The notes below the pieces were generated by a model. It saw only the letters and a list, made by a program, of their open reading frames with translations. It was not told the DNA's origin and did not search any database. A stretch of 64,000 nucleotides of DNA from Cliona cf. orientalis (Eukaryota; Porifera; Demospongiae; Clionaida; Clionaidae), in NCBI GenBank assembly GCA_963930775.1, contig OZ005693.1, positions 9,732,006 to 9,796,005 on the forward strand. The letters are read 5' to 3'. Positions 11,923 through 23,360 of this stretch are shown in pieces. Each line of letters opens with the position of its first letter. Within the stretch, counting starts at the first letter, position 1. The position numbers were made by a program, and so were the translations under genes.

Positions 11923-12513
11923 TTAGTTTGACAATACTTCGCTGGTGAAGTTTGTGGAATAGGGAAGCTCAAGGAGACGGCATTGCTTGACAAGGTCTAG
12001 TGCCTCTACATCAGAGTAGCTTAGAGTCTTGAACACCTCTTCCCTCAATGTATCAGTATTTGAATCTCCAGAGCAGGCTTGAGACAAGAAGCACAGCTTT
12101 GCACAGAGACAGCGGCATCTCATAGATGGCCAGTCCAGAGTTATCAAGGGGATGCTAGTTGCAGTAGTTCTTGGCAATCGCAGAATTCTTTTCCCCAGCT
12201 CGGCTTGGAAAGATTCCAGGCGAGACAGCAAGGTGGTGTTTAGGTGCCAAAACTCAGAACCATACATCAAGACAGGCATTACACAGGATTCAATGAGGCT
12301 TCTAGATGAAAGTGGATTCAGTTGGCCATGGAAGGTGTTTATTAACGCTCGGCGCATGCGCACGAGCGTTACGGTAGTCTGTTTGTCTGTCTGTCTGTCT
12401 GTGTGTTTAATAAGAACAAATAGCGGGTGTGCATTAATTGGAGCATGTAGTACAACTTTGATGCCTAGTTGGAGAAGTCTATCACATTTTGTATGTATTA
12501 TGTATGACATCAC
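11923..12513 (-). pseudogene. Non-LTR retrotransposon 3' coding remnant (C-terminal part of RT polyprotein)
   Basis: The minus-strand reading contains the conserved post-RT block SRSLIESCVMPVLMYGSEFW followed by a segment like those after the RT of LINE elements (FQAELGKRILRLPRTTAT, then LDWPSM). The RT catalytic core and endonuclease are absent, so this is a 5'-truncated or decayed copy. The upstream end is fused to unrelated sequence including a (CTGT)n run near 12380-12400. It is a different LINE lineage from the element at 54884-57955. Confidence 0.65.
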
Positions 12514-12672
12514 ATCCTTTTATAACGATACAGTGGAACTTCTCATAATGGACCCTCCCAGGAGCGACCACCCACTATATAACGGACAACCGCTATGGAA
12601 CGGATTGAATTTGCCATAGACTTAGTACATTATGAACCTCCGAGGAGCGGACAACCTCTCAACTCACTATAA

Positions 12673-12930
12673 TGCACCTATCAATGTATTGCCCCAGGTA
12701 CCACCCCACTGGCAAGGGTGGGGGATTTGACCTATGTGAAATCAATTGCCTCTCCCCTGGAGCAAATGCTAGGGTCAAATACTCCCATTAAGATTGTATA
12801 TTTCCCCTATTATATCTGTAAATATTGATCAAATCCCCCTGATCCGGGGCATGTTTATCGGTCAAATACGATCAAATCCCCACCTTTTGCCAGTGGGGTG
12901 GTAGGTGGGGCAATACATTGATGGGTGCAT
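12673..12930. mobile_element. TIR element with TA target duplication (258 bp)
   Basis: The left end ATGCACCTATCAATGTATTG and the inverted right end (reading ATGCACCCATCAATGTATTG) match over more than 20 bp. Pairing continues into CCCACTGGCAA / TTGCCAGTGGG, and the ends are flanked by TA. Non-coding; consistent with a mariner-type MITE. Confidence 0.65.
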
Positions 12931-13113
12931 TACCAGTCTACTGACTGCATATAAAGTTTATGCTAGAAAATGAACATACCAGCCAACTTCACGCTGATCT
13001 CCAAAGGTTTTCAACTTTGGGATTTCACTATAAAGCATTCGTTGAAGAGTTATGGCTCTATTCATTCTTTTTAGCGTGCGAGTCCGCCATTTTCATTTGT
13101 GATATAAAATATA

Positions 13114-13502
13114 GTCCAACCTCGATTATCCGAACCCCCTTGGCCAAGGGGAAGTTTTGAACCGTTCGAAATAGTTCGGATAACGTTGGCCACACCCACC
13201 AGACCGATCATACGTACAAAAACGTATTATTAACAGATTTATCGAGCATTTTGATGATTTTAATCCCATCCTCGATTCATAGAAAGCCTACCTTGCGTTT
13301 CTTTTACTTCTTTGAGCGTTAAAACTAGATTTGACAGCTGCGCAGCAGCTGGTTCTCGCGTGGCAAGTATGCGACGTACATTTACTGCGCATGCGCAATT
13401 AGGTCACGTGGTCACAATGTGTACTTTGACCCTGCATTTTCTTTGTATCTCGAGTTCGGATAATCGAGGGTTCGGATAATCGAGGTTCTGATAATCGAGG
13501 TA
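13114..13502. mobile_element. Pogo/Tigger-like MITE (about 390 bp)
   Basis: The left end has CCAACCTCGATTATCCGAAC. The right end has three tandem inverted versions (GTTCGGATAATCGAGG, GGTTCGGATAATCGAGG, GGTTCTGATAATCGAGG). Flanks are TA. The CCTCGATTATCCGAA terminus is typical of pogo/Tigger-derived elements. No transposase ORF. Confidence 0.6.
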
Positions 13503-13594
13503 TACTATTTCCACGTGTATGCTAAACTGTCTATTAATAGCACGTACTATCTATTTATACCTGTTACTATTAATAGGTACCCTGGTGGTAGATT

Positions 13595-13612
13595 GCGCAT
13601 GCGCTATATAAA
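13595..13612 (+). promoter_or_regulatory. Possible promoter: NRF1-like palindrome plus TATA box
   Basis: GCGCATGCGC (13595-13604) is followed immediately by TATATAAA (13605-13612) on the plus strand. The palindrome matches the metazoan NRF1 consensus. It lies about 1.07 kb upstream of the first KDM5 copy-2 exon. Whether it drives that pseudogene, an unseen transcript or a transposon is unknown. Confidence 0.3.
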
Positions 13613-13997
13613 GTTCATCTCTTTTTTGCACGTGGCAGTTCACAGCCTAGCTAGTGCCTAAGTGGAAAGAAGCTTGGTGTATCTGTGGTCAGTTTGTTTG
13701 TCTCACTCTGTTTCAAGACTGTTAACCCCCTGAGCATAATAGATTATGCCTAAGTTAACAAAATAGTCTCGTCCCCAGCCCCCTTTCACGCACGCGGAGA
13801 CAAACAAAACTGTGTCCTGAGTGTTCTGTTAACTTAGTGTGAATATGAAGAAGTCTGTATGTGATTTAGCCTCGTCTCCAGGCCCCTCCCTACGCGGAGG
13901 GGCCTGGGGACGAGGATTGTGGTCATGCTTTTGTACTAAAGCATAAAGTCTCCATTGATGCAACTAGAAAAAGTATAAGAATAGCTATATAATAGTT

Positions 13998-14125
13998 AAA
14001 GACCGAGTCCAAGGTCTCTACGCCTTTTAAGAGACCCGAAGGCCCTGGGCTGTAGCATCCCGAGCGAAAGCGAGGGTGCTACTAAGGGCCTGAGGGTCTC
14101 TTAAAAGCGTAGAGACCATTGGACG
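13998..14125. mobile_element. Small foldback palindrome
   Basis: Near-perfect arms GGTCTCTACGCCTTTTAAGA and TCTTAAAAGCGTAGAGACC enclose a core with CCCGAGCGAAAGCGAGGG and GTGCTACTAAGGGCC. That core resembles the inner palindrome of the element at 3717-4289, so the two are probably related non-autonomous elements. Confidence 0.55.
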
Positions 14126-14684
14126 ATGATTTAGAATGTAGCAACTGTAACCATGGTAGTTGACCTGAGGACTAGGCTACTGTTGCACTGTGCATCTTTC
14201 TTTACCCCTGGCTATACTTGTAGGTCTCTATGAAAACTTGTAGGTCTCTATGAGAAATAGAGACCTCTGAGTGTCCAATCAGATCACAGTATTTGTTACA
14301 ACTACATTCTAAGATATGTAAGAGAGCATCCGAAACCCCAATAAAAGCATGTCAAGATGAGAGCTATTATACATTGCATGTTGATCTGTCGAATCAAATC
14401 CTCAGCTATATTACAATACGTGCCTAACTATTGTCATCCCCACAAATTTATACCCATGTGGCACTTCGCCGAGCGTTTTGCACCATGGTGCTTCATTATC
14501 AATGAAATGCGCACACAATCCTATAGTAATCTGCAGTATGCTTCTTAATTGTGATGCAGACTGCTTCTGTTCATGGAATTCGCGTAACACGTAGCAACCA
14601 ACCTTCCTAGTTAGAATGACTGCATATGATCGTTGATCTCTGAAAAATAACTATCCTCCCTCCCAATACACACACATACCTTAG

Positions 14685-17600
14685 GCCTTACCAAGATCTT
14701 CAACTCGATGCTTCTCCAAGCCAAGGAGATCCCCATCCAACTACCCACCGTACAAGTCATCTGTGACATGCTAGACCACGCTGAGGAGTGGAGTAAAGAA
14801 GCTCAGCTAATCCAGGATAGCGATACGACACCTCACTTTGACCAGTTGAAGAGCATGCTAGCATCAGGGAGGCCCATTCCTGTCAAGCTGGAGCTACTTG
14901 CTCAACTGGAGTCAAGGTTTGCTGCCACTAAAGGATGGGCACCGTGGATAGAGCAGCGAGGACCTTCCTCAAGAAGACTTCAAATAACTCAGTGCTTGAG
15001 GTAGGATGACAATACTGTATTATTTTTGGGTTCTCTTTTTGTGGTGGGAGGGGGGGCCAGGAGGTGGGAGGGAGAGAGGACAGCTATTATTAACAATGCC
15101 CGTCACCTCCCCCAAAAACAGGGTCATAACAATGAAAGGAAAAATGTGTATATAGCTAGTAATAGTGATTCCATGCATAAATTTCTACCAAGTTGTGTAC
15201 CTTAGGTTTAATGACGGGAGGAAAAATGTTTCATACTACATGTAGCTGTGTAGCTATGTAGTGATTCTGTACACAGATTGCTACCAAGTTGTGTGCCTTT
15301 AGTAGCTGTCTGTATGACTAGGTGCAGGGGTTTATCTGCATAGAGCCCAGCAGGGTATGTTCTCCCCCCCCCCCCCCCCCCCCCAAGAGGTTCTGTTTCC
15401 CCCCCAAAAAATTTACAAAAAATTGATTAAAATTCATGAGATTTCACAATTAAATGTATACATATCACCTGGACTAATTATGTTAAAGTGTTACTTAGGT
15501 GCCTTTATGAGAACATTAAATTTATGCTTTAGCTTCCCGTGCTTCGCGCGGGAGGGGCACATCCCCCTTCCGCACCCACCCCCTTGGGCCGCCAATGCGG
15601 CCCATTACTTCAACTTCTCCCATGTTTCCCCCCCCCCCTCCCCCCCCCCCCCCCCAATTTTTGGGCCAGATAAAACCCTGAGGTGGGTAGCAAAATTTTC
15701 TGTTTCACCGTTAGTGATACTTTAAAGATTTAGTTGTATGATCAGTTGCCACAAAAACACTGCATGTCCAGAAAAAAACAGTCCCAGTGCATAAATACAT
15801 GTACGCATTTGAAGTATAGTCTCTCTCTTTTGTATACATACATCACCCGTGATAATTTTGATTCCTCAAAACCTGCATTTAGGAAAAACAGTCGCCTCGA
15901 TTAATAATAATTATGCACGCATCGAAAGTGAGGTCTAGCCAGGATTGTTTGTAGCTACATGTTTTTTGGGACGTTGGTTGATTTTGTTATATGCTGTTTG
16001 CATGTTGTTAATTTTGCACATTGTACATGGTACGTACGCATACACTTTTGGGTCTGAATAAGCTTACTGTCAATAACAAACGAGAGGTAGTGAATCTCAA
16101 TGCTCCCACGTACATGTAGCTAAGGCAGTAGGGGACAGTGGACTAGTGTTTTATTGGTCAAGGCTTATCAGAGATATTACACGTATGTGGGGATGCATGA
16201 AGGGAGGGAGGGAGAGAGAAAACAACTGTACTGCTTAAAATTGTAAGCTCAGCGGTCATTCCTCCCGTAGGTACATGTGGAACTGAATTTTGGAGTTTGA
16301 ATTATCGTTTAATTATGTGTGTGTGTTAATGCTATTTAAACTTAATAATAGAGCCTACACGTATATTGTGACACTATGAAACTTTCATGTGCATATTGGT
16401 CCATGCACAGGTGCTGCATGCTGCCTCGCTCACAGGCCAACTTCCTTCTTCGTCACATCAACCGTGGAGGCAAGAAGAAGCTGGAGGGAGAGCTAGCCAT
16501 CAATCCCAACCCACTCTCTGAGCTCAAGGGAGACAGAATCAAAGAGATGGAGAAAATCCATACATGGAACAGACCGAGCAGAAAATGACCATCCAGCTGA
16601 GAAACGAGAATCTACAAAGGATGGAGAGAGATGAAGAGCTAAAAAATGGTGTAATCAGCGGCCTCCAAGTATAAGTCTACTCTATGTGCCGTAAGCCCGA
16701 GTCTGGCTATATGCTACAGTGTGAGCTTTGTCACGAGTGGTACCATGCTGCCTGCCTCCACATTCCTAAAGGAAAGCGAATTCCAGGGAAGGATATCGGG
16801 AAAGATTCTCGCTTCATCTGCTCCATCTGCCAGCGGACAAGAAGACCACGACTTGATGCTATCATATCGCTACTGATCTCGCTTCAGAAGGTGCCCGTGG
16901 CTATTTCTGAGGGCACGGCACTTCACTGTATTGCAGAGAGGGCCATATCTTGGCAGAGGAGAGCAAGACAGGCCATTTCGAACTGCAGTGGCGTGCTGGA
17001 GGCAGCTAAACAGCAGAAGAGAAGGATCGAGGAGATCAAAGGTCACATCAGAAGGTGGAGGAACGAGGCACAGTCCAACAGAGACGGAAGCAGCGTGACT
17101 TCAATACAGGCACAACTGGCAAGCTCAGCAGGTATGTACACATGTGTATATATAGTGCTTTGGGAATCCATATATTATGTACATACACACATGTACATGT
17201 GTGTATGTCAAGGGGTAGAAAGCATAGGTCTACATATGCCTCCTTTGTTGTTTACACTCAATAGGGTACAAATCCCAAGAAAATTGAGATAATCTTTCAG
17301 TTTGTGAAGTACGTGAGCCACAGCATGGGGCTGTACTCTAGTTTGCCCCTCACTGTGCTCCTATGATAATTACAAACTTGTACACCAGAGTTCTCTCCAG
17401 AGTTTCATTTTAATGATCAAGAAATTGCCCTCTGTTAATTTTAGCACTTGTAATATAGGGGATGTACTAGGAAGAACATTACACGTCATATGTGTGTATG
17501 CACAAGTTTATGATTATGACTTCTCGTTCATTATACAGGCTCTGTCCTTCACCACTATGAGACTGAGCTCCAGCGTCTTCGATCAGAGTACGCTAGTCTG

Positions 17601-18803
17601 TCGGGCACCAAGAGAACGGAGCTGGAGAACCTGCTAATGGAGGGGGACCTACTCGAGGTCACAATGGATGAAGAAACTCAGCTGTGGCAGCTGCTACAGC
17701 AAGATGCTGAGAGCTCCTTGGCTTTTGAGAAGTCGGGTCGAGAGGAGGAGGTGGAGAAACCGACGCAGACTATTGGGACTCAAGCGACTCCTGAACCACT
17801 GCAGGTGGGTATATGTCACCGTGTGTGTGTGGGGGGGGGGGGGAGGGGGGAGTGAGTGGATAGTATACAATCATGTACTGTAAAATTGTGTTTGTCCTAG
17901 GAGAGGAATGATGAAATCTTTGAACATCAACCATCTTTCGGGACTGAAAGAGAACATGTTGATAACAACCTCTGACAAACTGATCTCTCTTTCAGTGAAA
18001 TCTGTAGTGCAAAAGGGATGGTGGCTTGTGGCATTGCTATGTTTCCATCTTGTAAAAGTGCAAATTATGAAGCATGCAAGTATTAATTTTATCCCTACAC
18101 ATGCACACATGTGCTTACAAATAGACAAATGAAGATGAAGAAAAGCGCAAGAAACGAAAGCGTAAAGACCCCTCTCCCTCTCTGAGTATCAGCTCCACAG
18201 CTTCCACCGATAGCCCGAGACTAGTGGCGGCATTAGGAGGAGGAGCTGCCCCACCACCGTCGAAAAAGAAGAAAAACTCTCGTACAGCTGGAGGAACAAA
18301 GCCGCACCATCACCCATCACCGGCTCCCTCCAACTCCTCATCCAATCGTAGCTGCACCCCTCTTTCTGACACGCCGAAATTCAACCGTTCTGGCTCAAAC
18401 GAGAGCAATGATGGCCTATCCTGCTCAGAAGAAGTACTAGAAGAGGAGGAATTAAGAGGAGTCGGAATGCTCGGCTACAAAATGCCTCCAGCCCATGGTG
18501 GACGAGATTAGCTGGGTACAGTGCGATAAATGTCAGGAGTGGTTCCATTGTATGTGCGTCAGACTTACAAAGGAGATGGCTGAGAAGATTGACAGTTATG
18601 TCTGTGACGGCTGTAAGCTTATGCTATTGAACTCGAAAGCTTCACATAGTATGATGGGAAGCAGTGGTGGCAGTAATGTTTCAGGAGGGGGAGGGGGTGT
18701 GGCTAAGAGTAGTATTGGACTTATGACGTCGATCAAACAAGGTGGTATTTCTGGTGTTGGACACAGTAGTACGGCATGTTTACACTCGCATCTTCAAACC
18801 TAA
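14685..18803 (+). pseudogene. KDM5-type C-terminal region, copy 2, multiply frameshifted
   Basis: The same four exons as copy 1 are recognisable (14685-15000, 16411-17131, 17539-17804, 18125-18803) with splice sites kept. Relative to copies 1 and 3 the frame is broken repeatedly: 8 nt missing in exon 1 before the internal Met, 5 nt extra near 14940, 4 nt extra at the start of exon 2, 1 nt missing near 16561, an in-frame TAA just before the PHD2 Cys pair (about 16674), and extra bases near 18450 in the acidic linker. The PHD fingers themselves are still readable in pieces. No full-length product is possible. A private TIR element sits in its first intron. Confidence 0.85.
15325..15680. mobile_element. 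TIR element in intron 1 of KDM5 copy 2 (356 bp)
   Basis: Ends CAGGGGTTTATCTG and CAGATAAAACCCTG are inverted. The flanking AGGTG (15320-15324 and 15681-15685) is duplicated, and copies 1 and 3 show the uninterrupted site (GACTAGGTGGGTGGC). It contains long C-runs and no ORF. The CAGGG terminus resembles hAT ends, but the duplication is 5 bp, not 8, so the superfamily is left open. Confidence 0.65.
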
Positions 18804-19640
18804 CTGATAGAGCATGCATAATAAAGTAGCTATAGTTTATCACGAAATTTGTGTACATTATTATAATTATATTATTATTGTATTTGTGTCGTATCAACTC
18901 AAAAAGTTTCTTGTTTCTGAAGTTTATCTGAGTGATGCCATGGCATTGTGTTATTTCTGTCTGATGTGTATACTCTACTGCATTTGTGCACTGATATACT
19001 ATTGTACAGATCGAAACTAAGAACTTGTGTTGTTCTACCTCAATCTTGTTTCTTTAACGATCACTATGATTATGGTTTATAAAACAAACTTGATCTCCCA
19101 GTATGCTTTTGGGTAAAATTGATGATTTTGCATGATTAGTAAGTGAGATATTGCATCAATAGAGGCCGCAGGAAGAATATACAAGCCAGCCATGTGTATT
19201 ATTATACAACCAATTTTTGAGAAAAATATTGTTGAATTTTAGCACTAAAGTGGGTTTTGTACTATAATGTGTGTTGATATCAACAAGCACAAGTACTGTT
19301 GATGCATGTACGTATAAGTAAACATCGATCAACACACAATGTATTATGGTGCAGTATTATAACTTATTTGGGACCGGGGGGCCAGTCATTGATACAGATT
19401 TGATGTGTATAATTATTATATACGTGAGTAAAATTTACTGTACACCTTAATCTTGTGACATGGATAGCTGCCATATCAGGAAGTTGATCATGAAAGTAGT
19501 GGAAGTTTGCAATTGCCGATTCGCTATTTATTGTGGTGCATGCAACTGCTTGGCACTTGCATTCAATAATTTGCCAGTTTTATTCTCTTGTTGGAATTGA
19601 AATCAAATTAAAAGGGGCATAGCTGAATTAGAGAGAAGCA
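18804..19640. other. 3' UTR of KDM5 copy 2 and upstream region of lysozyme pseudogene
   Basis: No gene seen. AATAAA at 18820-18825. The region is a diverged copy of 8191-8989, and the pre-ATG block GGGGCATAGCTGA is retained. Confidence 0.5.
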
Positions 19641-20226
19641 ATGGGCACTTCTGTGCTACTTACACTATCAGCTTTGTTGCTTGTTCAACTTGCCCATGTG
19701 AATTGCCTCAGTGGGACATGCAATTCATACGAAAGAGAAGTACTCAATAATGGGTACAAATATCGGGTCTACATTGACACAGATGGAGACCCTACTGTAG
19801 GGATTGGATTCAAGCTAGATCTATAGATCTGATGCTAGGAGTCGCTTGTCTGCGGTCGGTGCAAACTACGATGAAATCCTAACTGGGACTGCAGCCCTGA
19901 CTGATTATCAAATCAGGACCCTCTTCAATGATGACATGGCAAATGCTGTTTGGTGTGCATCTTATTGGCTTTCTCAAGTCTGGGGACAGATGAGCACGGA
20001 TCAAAAATCTGCTGTTGCGGATATGGCCTTCAATTTGGGCTGCTCTGGTGTGCAGAAGTTTAGGAACATGAAGTCTGCGCTTTTGAGGGGAGATTACGAT
20101 GGAGCGGCAGCTGAAATGAGGTATTCAAAGTGGTGCAAGCAGGTCAAGTCACGCTGCGACCGCAACATTGACTGCATGAAAGGAGGACTGGCACTGCTGA
20201 AGGAAATCTTTGGACTCAATCGTTGA
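19641..20226 (+). pseudogene. GH24 lysozyme pseudogene (frameshifted; catalytic Glu replaced)
   Basis: It has the same signal peptide and body as the lysozymes at 8990 and 28909. However, GGATTCAAGCTAGATCTATAGATCTGATG carries 4 extra bases relative to them, which introduces a TAG and shifts frame near 19825. The remainder (from about 19846) is open in another frame to the normal end. The position of the catalytic Glu reads LNNGY instead of LNEGY, so it would be inactive even without the frameshift. Decay matches that of the adjacent KDM5 copy 2. Confidence 0.88.
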
Positions 20227-20615
20227 TATGTTTGAGCCTATTCCTACCAAAATTTGACTTGAACTGCTGTAGCTAGTTGATAACTGCAAAATTGCAAAAA
20301 ACGAGGTGTTAGTAATACTGCATGCATGCATTGAATGAACGTCTTGCAAGATAATCATTACCCTTTCAAAATTATTATTGCAGTAGCCATAATAATATTA
20401 TGTGCAGCATATACCACATACAGCTGTTACAGTAACTATAAATAAACGTTATTATGTTAAATTTAGGTACGGTGTCTTGATGCATTGATAGGTGCATAAG
20501 ATCTCCAGTTCATAACTGATGATTGAGAATTTGTAGTAGCTAAACCTCTGCATGCAGTAAGATTAATTTTATACCGAATCTCACTACTTAGTCATTATAT
20601 AATGTAGAGCTACTA

Positions 20616-20964
20616 CTAGATTAGCCAGGGGGTGGAAGACCTCGCTGCTGTGTTAGCACGGATCATGAAATGGAGGCGATCATCTTACAACTTTTGTCCA
20701 TGTTGTGCCCAAGATCAGAGTGGGGTATATATTCTTGCCATCCCAAGCCAAGTTTTGAATTTTCTTTATCTATTATGCTGGCTGGCAATATATTATTATA
20801 CTATCAGAATTGGTCATAGAGTGGTGGCTCTTGTCCTCCAGTTGGTTTAGAAGCTCAACAGTTAGCTATTCTTCCTTTAAAAGGCCACGGCAAGTAATCA
20901 TCATTCTCTCCCTTCATGAGGAAAGCAAATACTGAGACGTGAGATGTTGAATGTTAGATGCCAT
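20616..20964 (-). pseudogene. TRAF-like pseudogene, same internal deletion as the one at 10294-10852
   Basis: The minus strand carries the family start (ATG 20964-20962, MASNIQH) followed by mid-MATH sequence (SVFAFLMKGENDDYLPWPF) and a degraded MATH end to the TAG at 20616-20618. RING and zinc fingers are missing, and several small indels break the frame. The junction type is shared with the remnant at 10294-10852, so the deletion happened before the block was duplicated. Confidence 0.7.
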
Positions 20965-21694
20965 GATAGCACAATGTCATGTGATCAATGATCCAGTGAT
21001 GTGCACTGCACATTTGGCCATAGGTTATCCCCTGAGGCCACTCCAATTTGATATATAATTGTTTCACAAAATAGGATAGCCAGAAAGAGTGAGTCGGTAG
21101 GTACACAATGTACATGTAGGAATGAATTTGCAAACGTCATACATGCATATGAATATCATTATAAGAATTATGAATTTCATTATTTTTGTTTTCCTCTTTG
21201 TCCAACAGTGAGCCAAATGTATGCTCGACGGTGGTTGGCAAAATAGTAGGTGAAACCAGCACAACACTCCCTCGCTTTACTTCAGCACTGACCCATAGCT
21301 GATCTATCATCTCCCACAATGAAAAGTATGCCCATGTAGCTATCACTAGGTGCAGCTATATAGGTAGATATGTATATGGCAGCAAATGCGCATGCATACT
21401 TTTAAACCACGTGCACATCCACAAATTTATATTTATGAATCAAATTGGCAAAAATATTGAGTAGCCCTACACAGTACTCCTGAAACAATACATCAAATTG
21501 GAGTGGCCTGATGATGGATTTTAGCATATTTACATTATTTGGAGTGATTAATTAAAATTTTTAGACCTGATGGGCTGGCCCTGGGGAATACCCAGGGAAC
21601 ATCCCCACACTACCAGTACCACCCTTGCAATGTCAACAGTGGATGGGTGGTGACAATCCATACTGGAATAGCTGTGGCATGCTTGTGATTCAGA
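20965..21694. other. Intergenic region
   Basis: No supported gene. TRAF-gene flanking sequence (GGCCATAGGTTATCCCC) is recognisable at about 21010, and the TRAF 3' flank (GGCTGGCCCTGGGGAATACCCAGGGAA) at about 21570. Confidence 0.45.
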
Positions 21695-21900
21695 CTAAGT
21701 AGCCATGGCTTGGAGGAGCTCTTGGCTAGCTTCCAGGTTAATCCTGTTATAGAGGCCATCTTCTGGGTATTATACAGACAGTTGCATGTTTTGCTGGCTG
21801 CATTGTAGTCAGTAGCCAGCTGAAAGTAGTGTTGGCTATAATATTATATCTTCCTTATAACGTCCCTTATGTTCTGCCAGATCTTTGCATATACATGTGT
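21695..21900 (-). pseudogene. TRAF-like remnant (MATH end and linker)
   Basis: A degenerate minus-strand match to the family C-terminus (stop at 21695-21697, then a STPWL-like end), followed out of frame by sequence resembling the linker before MATH. Only short stretches align by eye. It is the remnant of another TRAF copy between the remnant at 20616 and the intact gene at 22065. Confidence 0.5.
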
Positions 21901-22064
21901 AAGATCTCTTGTTTACAATCAATGCTTGCATATTTGTACACTTTTTAATAAACCTCTGTGTACAGTAAGATTAAAGTGCATATAAGAAGTATTGTTATTA
22001 CTACGTAACAATATTAATTTCATGCCGCACTACTTTAATAGTCATTGTATATGTATAGTTACAA

Positions 22065-23360
22065 TTAGATTAGCCATGGGGTGGTTGAGCTCTTTGCATT
22101 GACACTGATCCTGAAATGGAGGCGATCATCCTTGAGATATTGACAGTTTTTGGCTGTCTTGAAGCCAAGGTCGGAGTGGGAGATGTATTTTGCTGATCCC
22201 CATCCAAAGCTTGATCTCTCCTCGTCCACTACTCGGCTACTAGAATCATTATCAGAAGTGAATTTTATGACTGTGGAGTGGTGATTCCAGTCCACCAGTT
22301 GGTTAAGAAGCTCAATAGTTAATTTTCCTGTAAAAGGCCACTGCAAGTAATCGTCATTCTCTCCCTTCATGAGGTAAGCAAACACTGACACATGAGTACG
22401 TTTACCATCTCCACATCCATTGGCATCCACACTGATACACATCTTATATCCTGTTGGGCTGGTGTAGAATGCTGGGCTGTAGACTTTATCACGTGAAGTC
22501 CTGTGCTGATTAAAGTTGGTGAATTTGTATGACACAGGCATTTTCCTAGATTGTGCTTGCATGTTCTCAATTTTAATTTGTTGCTGCTGAACGGTGTCCA
22601 CTGCCAGCCGGAGGTGTTGTTGAGTGTCTCCCTCATGCTCAGCCAGGTCTTTGCGTTCAACCTCCTTCGTGCAACCAACAGTAGAGAATTTGCAATGAAC
22701 CTTTTCAAACTGACACTCTTTACGATGCTTTGAGAGATCACGTCTTAATAAATGTGTTTTGCACCTTCGTTTCAGGCAAGGTATCTCCACCATAGGGCAT
22801 TTCTTAAGGTGTTTCGTTATCCTCTCCTGGTACTCCCCAGACTCATGGCAGTGAGGACACTCATACTGTCGCCTTGAGCACTCTTCGTTTATGTGTTTCT
22901 CCAAGTCTTTGTGAAGTAATTGAGCCACCTTGTGACCTTTACTACATTCATTAGGGCATGGCAGGAGAGTGAAGTCACAGCTAGCCAAGTGCTCATACAG
23001 TAAGCGTAGCTCTCCGACCCACTCACATCCACTAGATGAATTATCACAGAGAGCTATGAGTGAAAGGATATGTCGTTCACCTGTGGTATAATTTATATCA
23101 TATTTTTTCAGAGCTAGCTATATCATGAAAGTATTACTTTTTTTATCAGAAAAATTGTGGATATATACTCTGCATTGAGGACAGTTGTTGGAACCTTTCT
23201 TGTGTTCCTTCAGACATGCTCTGCAGAGTAGCTTTCCACAGCAACTGATTTGCTGTGGGTCTCTGGCCACACACAGGCAGATCAGACAGAGGAGGTCATC
23301 TGGAGGGGGCTCCACAAACTGATGGTCATAGCCTCTCATATCTTGAGTTTTAGATGCCAT
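22065..23360 (-). CDS. TRAF-like protein: RING, TRAF zinc fingers, MATH (412 aa)
   Basis: Exons are complement 23138-23360 (223 nt) and 22065-23080 (1016 nt), with a 57-nt phase-1 intron; the product is 412 aa starting MASKTQDMRGYDHQF. The RING reads CLIC...CCGKLLCRAC...CPQC. Zinc fingers follow (CPNECSKGHKV, CPHCHESGEY, CPMVEIPCLKRRC), then a MATH domain to STPWLI. The second exon is closer by eye to the gene at 540-1829 (shared KMPVSYKFTNFNQH). The RING exon is closer to the one at 104-326 (both have FxEPPxDDLLC), suggesting exchange between paralogs. It is divergent from KDM5 copy 3, as the 2111-3405 gene is from copy 1. Confidence 0.88.

Larger units (their letters stand above)
12514..14684. 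other. Repeat-rich intergenic region upstream of KDM5 copy 2
   Basis: Over 2 kb without a supported host exon. It contains pieces of several non-autonomous elements: a CAGTGGAACTTCTC-type Tigger-like end at about 12530, and the elements at 12673-12930, 13114-13502, 13870-13912 and 13998-14125 listed separately. A TATA-like promoter candidate is at 13595-13612. No TRAF gene is present at the position occupied by one in rounds 1 and 3. Confidence 0.55.

Noticed and set aside
11923..12513. Candidate host gene of 196 aa
   Set aside because: The central block matches the region after the reverse transcriptase of LINE elements; it is a retroelement fragment.
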